Assembly (NCBI GenBank): GCA_963580285.1
Contig: OY757024.1
Span: 123,566,045 to 123,630,044, forward strand
DNA length: 64,000 bases
Source of the DNA: Lucinisca nassula
Lineage: Eukaryota > Mollusca > Bivalvia > Lucinida > Lucinidae
Reading direction: 5' to 3'
Shown piece after piece: positions 57,326 to 64,000 of the stretch (within the stretch, counting starts at the first letter, position 1; each line of letters begins with the position of its first letter). Position numbers and translations under genes: made by a program. The notes beneath the pieces were generated by a model, which was not told where the DNA came from, did no database searches, and saw only the letters and a program-made list of their open reading frames with translations.

Positions 57326-57540
57326 ATTCTCTCCATTTCACTGACTCAAGATGGGTGGTTGTCAAATTCTGGCGTAAGAATATGCATTGTGCTGGTTTTA
57401 TAAGCCTTCAAGGTAAACTAACTGGCTCGATGTGACCTAAATAGCGCTTGCTGGGCTGTTAAACTCCCAACAAAACGAAGAAACAAGCCAGCCAAAGAAA
57501 TCAGTGTGAGGGATAGATAGGAAAGTTTGTCCATCATACT

Positions 57541-57798
57541 CAGGGGCGTAGCTACCTGTACGCAGATACGCACTTGCGTACACATAACAAACGTAAAAAT
57601 TGACGTAGAAGAAAAAGAGGAAGGAAAAGAAGAGGAAGGGGAAGAAGAAGCAAAATAAATAAGAAGAAAAAGAAAAAAGGAGAAAAGGAAGAAGAAAAAG
57701 AAGGAGAAGAAGATGAAAAAGAAGAAAAAGTAGAAAAAAGAAGAAGAGGAAGAAAAAAAGAAGCAGAGAGAAGAAGTAAGAAGAAGAAGAAGAAGAAA

Positions 57799-57845
<47 letters not shown>

Positions 57846-58096
57846 GAAGAAGAAGAACGAGAAGAAGAAGAAGAAGAAGAAGAAAACTGTATTTGTCTAG
57901 GATATAGCAACACTATTTATTAGCTAGCATAGTTTCCTCCTCTGCCACGGGGACCGCATTTACAGGAAAGAATTTGCTCCCTGATGCGAGCAAATTCTTT
58001 CCTGTAAGAGTGGTCCCCATTTGGTAAACGGAAATATTATTTTTAGTATTTTCTTTGGTTTGCGTACAAATGATTTTTTTTCCAGCTACGCCCCTG
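57541..58096. mobile_element. hAT-like MITE, 5-bp target duplication
   Basis: 556 bp, ends CAGGGGCGTAGCTA / AGCTACGCCCCTG, flanked by atact (57536-57540 and 58097-58101). The interior has a 300-bp purine tract (GAA and GAT repeats, 57600-57885) and an imperfect 31-bp-arm palindrome at 57949-58018. CAGGGGCG ends are typical of hAT elements by family knowledge. The 158-codon Ser/Phe-rich minus frame is a product of the purine tract. Confidence 0.78.
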
Positions 58097-58101
58097 ATAC
58101 T

Positions 58102-58394
58102 GTTACGACCCACAACTTCTAATCCTAAATTATCTTCCTTGGCCTACAGGTTTATAACCAATGACAACTGCGTCATGGATACGACTCTTTCGCACAGAGT
58201 CGATTTTGTTTTCAGCTTTGCTCCATTCCTTCATTATGGCTGTCATGTCGGAAGATAGTGGCTCGCCCGGGATTTGACTTCGCAAAAATGACCTCGCGTC
58301 AACATACGGACTTGAAGAAAAGGGGTGAGGTGTTACGCCCCGCAGCACCTAACCTACATTATACCTGCCTTGGTTGATTATGCGGAAGACAACT
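58102..58394. other. Unannotated sequence
   Basis: Short frames only; gacgcgag/ctcgcgtc-like and acgacattcatgtcgtaaga self-complementary bits occur here and just after. Nothing supportable. Confidence 0.45.
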
Positions 58395-58485
58395 GAGGAA
58401 GACAGTTGACTCTTTGGCTTAGTGCTTAGAGCAGTTGATTTTACCCGATTGTCCCAGGTTCGAATCTCACCATAAGCGATTTTTC
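58395..58485 (+). other. tRNA-like sequence, probably a SINE relic
   Basis: It has a tttggcttagtgcttagagc A-box-like stretch and a cccaggttcgaatctcacca B-box-like stretch at roughly tRNA spacing. There is no complete cloverleaf, so it is called a relic rather than a tRNA gene. Confidence 0.4.
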
Positions 58486-58659
58486 CCTTTTTTACAACTA
58501 TGCTTCTCTCCATTGTTACGACATTCATGTCGTAAGAATACCCAAGTAAGAGTCTTATATTCTTTATTTCAGAAAGATACATTATGGCTGAGTTTGAGTT
58601 TAGCGATGCTGGTCATCCAGATGACCCCAACACCATGTATACTATTGCCGAACCCAACA

Positions 58660-58745
58660 GTGAAACTTAGGATTGGGCTCAAGTTTTGTCTGGTGTCTCA
58701 CAAGGTGCCGTTTTCGGTCCAGTTTTGTTCTTCGTGGACATTAAT
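58660..58745 (+). pseudogene. LINE reverse-transcriptase fragment, left of the DIRS insertion
   Basis: In one plus-strand frame this reads WAQVLSGVSQGAVFGPVLF and then FVDIN, a degenerate copy of the LINE RT motif usually read as SGVPQGSVLGPLLFxxYIND. A stop codon lies just before the Trp and little coding signal remains upstream, so it is dead. The frame is cut exactly at the DIRS boundary and resumes at 63964. Confidence 0.75.
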
Positions 58746-58861
58746 TACAAAATTAAACGAGACTTACCTGTAAGGTGAAGTTTGATTGTAATTCTGTTGG
58801 AACCGATCCACTGAGAGTCATAGGAGTGAACATATGACCTTCGCAACCTCTGAACTTCAGA
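58746..58861. repeat. DIRS 3' inverted terminal repeat with extension
   Basis: Positions 58791-58861 match, inverted, the 5' repeat at 63890-63963 with a few differences (one indel in the CACTGAGAG / CACCAATGAGAG segment). Positions 58746-58790 are a 3'-only extension. A longer 3' repeat is also known in DIRS1. Confidence 0.88.
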
Positions 58862-58928
58862 CTTTAGAGGAAAATATTCTAGATCATGGAAACCAAACAA
58901 CCAAGGGAGGGGCCCAAATATGGGTGGG

Positions 58929-59047
58929 CCTATGACTCTCAGTGGATCGGTTCCAACAGAATTACAATCAAACTTCACCTTACAGGTAAGTCTCGTTTAA
59001 TTTTGTAATTCTATTGGAACCGATCCACCAATGAGAGTCCTAGGAGT
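58929..59047. repeat. DIRS internal complementary region
   Basis: Positions 58929-59008 are an exact 80-bp inverted copy of 58745-58824 (the 3' end of the element). Positions 59006-59046 run straight on as the complement of the first 40 bases of the 5' end. It is therefore a permanent record of the circle junction. With 58745-58824 it forms an 80-bp hairpin stem with a 104-bp loop. Confidence 0.9.
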
Positions 59048-59337
59048 TTTCAGAGACCATGATCAAGAATATTATGGACTAATTAGCCTATATTTGAATA
59101 ACAAAATTAAAGAATAAATTTTGTTGCTAATATATATTGCAAAACTGTAATTCACCATTACTATTCCAATATAGATTGAACAGAGGAATGTTTGGCATAT
59201 TTTCCTTCCTGAAAAGATTTCATTCATAAATTATGCCAATAAACAATTCCCTGCTGTATCAAAGGCTGGGGCTACAGCTTGCACATTACCTGTGTTTGTC
59301 CACAAACATGTTCTGTCACAAATAATGCATTATGAAA

Positions 59338-60420
59338 TTAATCTAATATAGCCTGACAAAAACTAGCATCATTTGTGACAGGTCTGTGGTAGAACTTTCT
59401 GAATGTACAATCCTTTGCCCATCCTGCTGTTTTTATAATTGTATCTATAGGCACTTTCCCAAATACTGCACTTGCCGCTGCACCTCTAGTGCTGTGCGGA
59501 GTGAAAATTGTTAAGTCTATACCTGCCAATTTGAGGCACAATTTAATCCATTTAGCAATGGTTGACTTTGTTGCAGGACTGTATGGTTTTTGTGAGATTA
59601 TGAACAACTGTGGGTTTTTCCTTAAAACACTGGTCTTATTTAAATAACTGTGTAAAGCTTTCACAACACAAATATTAGCATTTTTAGGAAAAGCTTCCAA
59701 ATATATTTCAGCCAGGTGTTTTCCTGGCTTTGATTGCTTTAGGAGATCCCCAACTCTAATTTTCACAGAATTTTCACTTATCTCCATGTTATCCAATCTC
59801 ATTGAATATAATGTCTGACATCTCTGACTTGTAACTAAAATCATAAGTGTTGCCAACTTCATAGACATCAATCTTAAAGTAAGTGTTTCATTATCAAGAC
59901 CACTCAAAAAATTTAACACTGTTTTTACGTTCCACGTAAACAATGTTTTAGGAAATGATGGCTTCAAATGAAATAAACCCTTCATGAAACGTTGAATTAA
60001 CGGTTCCATTCCAATATTTCTCTTATGAATAATAGAAAATATAGAAGACAGCATGCTTTTAGCAGTATTAATAGCACTGTAGCCCAATCCAGAATCATGC
60101 AGCTCAGTAAGAAAGGCTATAATGTCTCCTAAAGATGGATTAAGTTTATCCACTTGCCGTCGTGAACAAAACTGCATCCATCTTTTGAGATACGACCCAT
60201 ACTGTTTATATGTTGTTTCTCTCCAGGACTGCATGATAATGGATGCAGACTGTTCTGATAATCCTGCACTGATGAGGCAGTGCCTGACAATTTGAAGGCT
60301 CCCATCCTCATCTTTGTTAATCTGTGTTTTATGTTTTTCGTGGGATGGAAGAGGATATTGTCCACTTTTGGCAGAATGTAACTTTGGCCACTGATTTGCT
60401 GCAGCAGATGTGGAAACCAT
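59338..60420 (-). CDS. DIRS element ORF3, tyrosine recombinase
   Basis: 360 codons, a phage-integrase-family recombinase that would insert the circular DNA intermediate of the DIRS element. A SAM-like N-terminal core-binding region covers about 55-150 (SWRETTYKQYGSYLKRW). The catalytic set is visible: Arg200 in VTSQRCQTLYSM, His309 and Arg312 in FTPHSTRGAAAS, Trp334 in KTAGWAKDCTF and the nucleophile Tyr344 in RKFYHR. Length and motif spacing are normal for DIRS recombinases. The first 97 codons overlap the end of the RT frame, so the true start could be internal. The element ends about 590 bp downstream, after the complementary region and the 3' repeat. Confidence 0.93.
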   Translation of the reverse strand: MVSTSAAANQWPKLHSAKSGQYPLPSHEKHKTQINKDEDGSLQIVRHCLISAGLSEQSASIIMQSWRETTYKQYGSYLKRWMQFCSRRQVDKLNPSLGDIIAFLTELHDSGLGYSAINTAKSMLSSIFSIIHKRNIGMEPLIQRFMKGLFHLKPSFPKTLFTWNVKTVLNFLSGLDNETLTLRLMSMKLATLMILVTSQRCQTLYSMRLDNMEISENSVKIRVGDLLKQSKPGKHLAEIYLEAFPKNANICVVKALHSYLNKTSVLRKNPQLFIISQKPYSPATKSTIAKWIKLCLKLAGIDLTIFTPHSTRGAAASAVFGKVPIDTIIKTAGWAKDCTFRKFYHRPVTNDASFCQAILD

Positions 60421-62216
60421 GGTTGTGTAGGAAAGATTGGGGCTACCAGTATAATTTCTGCTGTGTCTTCTTTCATCTTCTGTAACAGGTGCCCAATTAT
60501 ACTGAAAGGTGGAAATGCATACATTTGTAACTGATTATTCCATGATATTGAAAATGCATTTACTGCAAAAGCACCTGTATCAGGCAAATAGGACACATAC
60601 TTTTTTATTTTGTAGTTTTTTGATGAGGCAAATAAGTCAATGAGACATCTTCCCATTTTCTTTTGTATAATTTCAAACACCTCTGGGTTTAACGCCCATT
60701 CCATATCATCATTAAGCTTCTTGCCAGCTCTAAAAAGGGCGTCGGCCCTTATATTTAAGGAACCGGCGATATGAAAAATGGATAACCATATATTTCTTGT
60801 CTCACACCATGACCATATTTCTCTGGTTAAACGATTCAGTTTGCTCTTCCGGCCCCCCATCTTTGTCAAATATTTAATTGCTACCGTATTATCAAGGAAC
60901 AACTGTACATGCTCATTAGACTTATCCTTACAAAAATGCTTTAAACACAGAAAAGCTGCCTTAAGTTCTAGAAAATTAATGTGTTCTGTTTTTTCATCAT
61001 CTCTCCATATGCCACTGAACTGGTCATTATTTGTCAAATCATGTCCCCCATATCCTGACATAGAACTGTCTGTCTCTATTTTTCTATCAGGCAAACCATA
61101 TGAAATAGGCCGAAAGGTTGTTTCAATGTTGTTAATCCACCATGTTAACGAAACTTTAGACTCCCTTGTTATATTCATATTAGCTTCGAAGTTTCCTGCA
61201 TTTCTTTTTAATGCTGTATCCCTTTCAATTTCCAGGGACTTATAATACAAGGCCGCATACCTGACTCCTGGCTCTGCAGCCACCATTTTGCCAATCAGTT
61301 TAGAAAATTCTCTTATAGTCACCTGTTGTAGTGTACAAAATTTTTCTGCCTGATTTTTAATATCCAATGCTTTTCTTTGAGCCAACCGTATTGTCATATC
61401 CACTGAATTAAGCAAAAAACCAACAAATTCTATGCATTGTACTGGCTCAAAGACAGATTTTTCTGTATGGATAGTAAGCCCTAACGAGTCTATTAATCTC
61501 AAAGTGTCTATAACATTTTGTTTACAAGCAGCATAGGTATTACTTTTAAGTAAACTATCATCAATGTAGGCAACATTAGTGTTTCCCATTTTTCGCAATG
61601 TTGAAAAAACTGGTTTTAACACTTTAGTAAATATACGGCTCGCAGGTGATAACCCATTTGCCAAGCAAGTAAAGGCGTATAATTTTCCTTTCCAAGAAAA
61701 CTTTAAATACTTCTTGAAGTTTCTATTTATTTTTACACTGTAAAATGCATCTTTTAAGTCCAGCTTGGCAAAATAACAATTTTTCTCTATCAAAAGTATA
61801 GCTGTCTTTAAGGTTTCCATTTTAAAGTTCACTTTTTCAACATGCTCATTTAATCTACTGAGATTTAAAATTAGTCTATGTGAACCATCTGGTTTAGGCC
61901 TAATAAATATATGTGAAAGGATTTCCCCATTTTCATGCTCTGATAACTCGATAACGCCTTTATTTAAAAATTTTTGCAATAGTTCTGATATAACTTTTTC
62001 TTCTGTAGGGTTAAAATGTAAAGGTGTTCTGTTGCACTTTTCACAAGGATGTGTATCAAATTCTATTCGGTAACCATTCTGTATAATGTCAAGAATGTAT
62101 TTATCAGAAGTAATATTCTGCCAATTATCATAAAATAATGATATTTTACCAGCAATAAAGTTCTCAGGTGTGTTTATTAAAGTATTTAATAAAACACTTA
62201 CTTCAGCATTCAACAT
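60129..62216 (-). CDS. DIRS element ORF2, reverse transcriptase / RNase H
   Basis: 695 codons. RT fingers and palm run from about 100 to 225: FIRPKPDGSHRLILNLSRLN, the first catalytic Asp in KLDLKDAF (D153) and the catalytic pair in AYIDDSLL (D219, D220). RNase H follows with Asp383 in ETDSSMSGYGG, Glu417 in INFLELKAA, Asp442 in LFLDNTVA and Asp492 in IRADAL. Residues about 525-605 (IDLFASSKN, YAFPPFS, LVAPIFPTQPWFP) resemble the region after RNase H in DIRS/Ngaro proteins; its layout recalls DAM-type methyltransferases, but that is only my inference. The start shares one base with the gag stop, suggesting termination-reinitiation. The last 292 bp overlap the recombinase gene in another frame. 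All catalytic residues are present. Confidence 0.93.
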   Translation of the reverse strand: MLNAEVSVLLNTLINTPENFIAGKISLFYDNWQNITSDKYILDIIQNGYRIEFDTHPCEKCNRTPLHFNPTEEKVISELLQKFLNKGVIELSEHENGEILSHIFIRPKPDGSHRLILNLSRLNEHVEKVNFKMETLKTAILLIEKNCYFAKLDLKDAFYSVKINRNFKKYLKFSWKGKLYAFTCLANGLSPASRIFTKVLKPVFSTLRKMGNTNVAYIDDSLLKSNTYAACKQNVIDTLRLIDSLGLTIHTEKSVFEPVQCIEFVGFLLNSVDMTIRLAQRKALDIKNQAEKFCTLQQVTIREFSKLIGKMVAAEPGVRYAALYYKSLEIERDTALKRNAGNFEANMNITRESKVSLTWWINNIETTFRPISYGLPDRKIETDSSMSGYGGHDLTNNDQFSGIWRDDEKTEHINFLELKAAFLCLKHFCKDKSNEHVQLFLDNTVAIKYLTKMGGRKSKLNRLTREIWSWCETRNIWLSIFHIAGSLNIRADALFRAGKKLNDDMEWALNPEVFEIIQKKMGRCLIDLFASSKNYKIKKYVSYLPDTGAFAVNAFSISWNNQLQMYAFPPFSIIGHLLQKMKEDTAEIILVAPIFPTQPWFPHLLQQISGQSYILPKVDNILFHPTKNIKHRLTKMRMGAFKLSGTASSVQDYQNSLHPLSCSPGEKQHINSMGRISKDGCSFVHDGKWINLIHL

Positions 62217-63670
62217 TACTGGTGGTCTTTCTTCTTGTTCTGTGGTTTTTGTGATCTCGACGACTGCTGTCGCCGGTTCTTTTTGTATAAAAAAGACTGA
62301 GATGTGTGATTCTTGTAGTAAGCTCCAGTCTTATAATTCTTGTAGCTACTCCCTTTTTTATCATAGTCATAGGATGTAGATTTTGCTTTATCTGTCTTAT
62401 ATTTAGAAATATTTTGTCCAACCTTTCTCATTTCATCCATAGTTTTAACCTGCTTTTCCAGGTCATCACCTAACAAATTCTCCGTTACAGGCGTTGAATC
62501 ATTACAAAGTGGCTTATACTTGTCCGTCACAACCGACTTAATAAGTTGTCTTCTTAAGTTGGACATGTCCCTATGGGCATAAGCGAACATATGAAAAGCA
62601 TCACTTGCAAGTTGGAAATGCTCTGTGTTGTCTGTGTTAAGCATTTTATCCATAAGGGTGACTAGAGGCACTAATCCTTGATTTATGTATTTCTGTGTAG
62701 TTTGAAATGCTTTGTCCATTTCTTTTGTGGACCTGGCAATAGATGTAGTGTTCCAAAGTTCTTTATTAACTCGTGGAACTTTCAAAGCATCACAGTTTTC
62801 AGGTCTATTATATTTTCCACACAAGCCTTTGGCTACAGTTCTGTCAATCTGTGATCTAACTCCAGAATTCACAACTTTAGACAAAGTGTCATCAACTTTG
62901 GGACCCACTGCCTCCAGTATGTCAAATTCTTGTCCCATTTGCTGCAATAATTTCATATTGGAAGTACATGTAGGAGTACTTACAGAAGCCTTGTCCTTTT
63001 CTGTAGGCTGTGTTTGAGAATTTTCTCCTGTTTTTTCCGAATCTATCTTATTATGCTGGTCCGGATCAGAGTCACTATCCGATTCTGAATGAGAATATTC
63101 TTCCTCTGAATGCGCTGAACTGTCCATATCTGTGTCGGACATAGTGTGATACTTTCGTTTTCTTGAGCCGGTATCGTCATTAGTGGGTGGGGTACAACTC
63201 ACTTTGCTTGTTTTCCGTTTATTCTGTCTTTTTTCGACGATTTTGGCTAAATTATCTACCTTGCCCATTAAGGCATTGACTGTCTGCTGTTGTTGGTACA
63301 TTAACTGTTGATTTAATACCAGTTGCTGTTGATAGAACCTTATATTATTCACGGAATTTCCGAAATCGCTAATCACTTCCGGGTTTGCCTCATTTTCGAT
63401 GTGTTGTTCGTGGGCGATCCCATCATCCACTACGATGGTATTTGCCTCGTTCTGAGATGCCATGTGCTCGTCGGAACTACTTTGGCTGATGTAACAAATG
63501 TTACTGGGGGCCTCGAGAGGTTTCCCCTCAGCAACAAGTTGACCCGTCAAAATCCCGTACATTTCAGCTCTTGGGATACGGGCATTATCCTCAGCACTGT
63601 TCTGAACGCGGCTAACTGCCTTTGCATTCATTTGCTGTGGCACTATTTTCTCTGTAATTTTCTCCGCCAT
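62216..63670 (-). CDS. DIRS element ORF1, gag-like protein
   Basis: 484 codons, first frame of the DIRS element, beginning about 220 bp inside the 5' inverted repeat. From position 110 to 150 it is Gln-rich with a short coiled-coil-like stretch (IRFYQQQLVLNQQLMYQQQQ, then VNALMGKVDNLAKIVEK). Next come a basic RKRKYH patch, an acidic Ser/Asp/Glu run near 190-215 and a helical middle. The C-terminal tail is rich in Lys, Tyr, Ser and Gln and ends in KKKDHQ, a plausible nucleic-acid-binding tail. There is no CCHC zinc knuckle, which fits DIRS gag proteins rather than LTR gags. Its stop overlaps the RT start codon by one base (TAATG on the minus strand, 62214-62218). Function is assigned from position in the element, not from a domain match. 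Confidence 0.75.
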   Translation of the reverse strand: MAEKITEKIVPQQMNAKAVSRVQNSAEDNARIPRAEMYGILTGQLVAEGKPLEAPSNICYISQSSSDEHMASQNEANTIVVDDGIAHEQHIENEANPEVISDFGNSVNNIRFYQQQLVLNQQLMYQQQQTVNALMGKVDNLAKIVEKRQNKRKTSKVSCTPPTNDDTGSRKRKYHTMSDTDMDSSAHSEEEYSHSESDSDSDPDQHNKIDSEKTGENSQTQPTEKDKASVSTPTCTSNMKLLQQMGQEFDILEAVGPKVDDTLSKVVNSGVRSQIDRTVAKGLCGKYNRPENCDALKVPRVNKELWNTTSIARSTKEMDKAFQTTQKYINQGLVPLVTLMDKMLNTDNTEHFQLASDAFHMFAYAHRDMSNLRRQLIKSVVTDKYKPLCNDSTPVTENLLGDDLEKQVKTMDEMRKVGQNISKYKTDKAKSTSYDYDKKGSSYKNYKTGAYYKNHTSQSFLYKKNRRQQSSRSQKPQNKKKDHQ

Positions 63671-63889
63671 TGTTATGGAACTTTTCTGGAATTATTCCAG
63701 CTATTGTCTCGGAATTTTCCCTTGTTCCTTCTACGATCGTAATAAATTTTTGCACATTTAAACACTCTCGATAAATCCACAATACCTGACACTAAATAAT
63801 TAAGTCATTCCTATCTGTAAACTAAGAATTTAACGATTATAATCCCCTAAAAAATTTTAACGAAATTCGATGGAAGCGAAGTCTTTTGT

Positions 63890-63963
63890 TCTGAAGTTCA
63901 GAGGTTGCGAAGGTCATATGTTCACTCCTAGGACTCTCATTGGTGGATCGGTTCCAATAGAAT
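63890..63963. repeat. DIRS 5' inverted terminal repeat
   Basis: Inverted match to 58791-58861, beginning tctgaagttcagaggttgcg and ending ggttccaatagaat. The last three bases, AAT, are the trinucleotide shared with the insertion site. Confidence 0.88.
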
Positions 63964-64000
63964 GACATTTTTACTGACATTGTGTAACAGGTGACAAAAA
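63964..64000 (+). pseudogene. LINE reverse-transcriptase fragment, right of the DIRS insertion
   Basis: The plus frame continues the LINE motif interrupted at 58745: it reads DIFTDIV after the shared AAT (Asn) codon, then a stop. The window ends here, so only 37 bp can be judged. The match to the expected IND...I pattern supports a single broken LINE copy. Confidence 0.6.

Larger units (their letters stand above)
58746..63963 (-). mobile_element. Complete DIRS-type tyrosine-recombinase retrotransposon
   Basis: A 5.2 kb minus-strand element with three open frames in order: gag-like, RT/RNase H, tyrosine recombinase. It has no LTRs and no target-site duplication. Instead it has an inverted terminal repeat at each end (63890-63963 and 58791-58861, with a 45-bp extension 58746-58790 at the 3' end only). 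An internal region at 58929-59047 is complementary to both ends. This is the DIRS1 architecture, in which the internal region templates joining of the ends into a circle that the recombinase inserts (established model). The trinucleotide AAT is present at both boundaries (58743-58745 and 63961-63963) and once in the internal copy of the junction. All frames are intact in this assembly, so the copy may be young. Confidence 0.92.

Noticed and set aside
57437..57913. 158-codon Ser/Phe-rich protein
   Set aside because: Antisense of the GAA/GAT purine tract in a MITE.
60778..61245. 155-codon plus-strand gene
   Set aside because: Antisense shadow of the DIRS RT/RNase H frame. The same holds for plus frames at 62170, 62712 and 63323.

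Overview
This is eukaryotic, AT-rich, intron- and repeat-dominated DNA from a marine invertebrate. The repeat style (tRNA-derived SINEs, tandem-core elements whose start reads like agggccatgatggccct, DIRS and LINE copies) suggests a mollusc, probably a bivalve. That placement is recalled knowledge plus inference, not proof. There are no bacterial-style operons. The only host gene I can support is a PINCH/LIMS (LIM-only focal-adhesion adaptor) gene on the minus strand. Five phase-consistent exons (19813-19879, 8693-8813, 6777-6848, 4292-4369, 1115-1210) encode the second half of LIM1, all of LIM2 and LIM3, and the start of LIM4. The first LIM1 exon and the 3' exons were not found and probably lie outside the window.

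Layout. 1-20 kb: PINCH exons in introns filled with tandem-repeat elements (units of 120-460 bp), SINEs and palindromic MITEs, plus a 1.7 kb TA-flanked DNA transposon at 10764-12462 inside one tandem array. 20-28 kb: more tandem repeats, a (TC)n/(CA)n tract broken up by a recurring 22-bp spacer, and a GC-rich 1.1 kb island with terminal inverted repeats. 28-36 kb: LINE reverse-transcriptase fragments, (GATA)n/(TA)n, and an assembly gap at 35701-35900. 36-41 kb: a decayed LTR-type element on the minus strand (gag-like, Arg/Ser-rich repeat, serine-tRNA primer site). 41-49 kb: a dense cluster of TTAA-flanked MITEs and SINEs. 49.6-54.6 kb: a 28-bp minisatellite with 476-bp higher-order units, interrupted by a SINE and by a 0.8 kb element. 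55-58 kb: more palindromic MITEs and a 556-bp hAT-like MITE. 58.7-64 kb: a structurally complete DIRS-type tyrosine-recombinase retrotransposon inserted in a dead LINE.

The DIRS element (58746-63963, minus strand) has three open frames (gag-like, RT/RNase H, tyrosine recombinase), split terminal inverted repeats, and an internal region complementary to both ends. It sits at a single AAT trinucleotide in the middle of a LINE reverse-transcriptase motif, without a target-site duplication.

The most unusual pattern is a family of 60-70 bp palindromes built on GATCAGA...TCTGATC. The same core sits inside at least three otherwise different TTAA-flanked MITE subfamilies. The inner stem differs by subfamily but usually stays self-complementary. 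A second modular pattern is a set of elements with shared ends (palindromic start, GGTGAGCTAAAAA end) that carry unrelated tandem-repeat cores. Several nested insertions can be resolved to the base, and together they give a relative chronology of activity. All identities come from reading the sequence and from memory of the families; no search was run.
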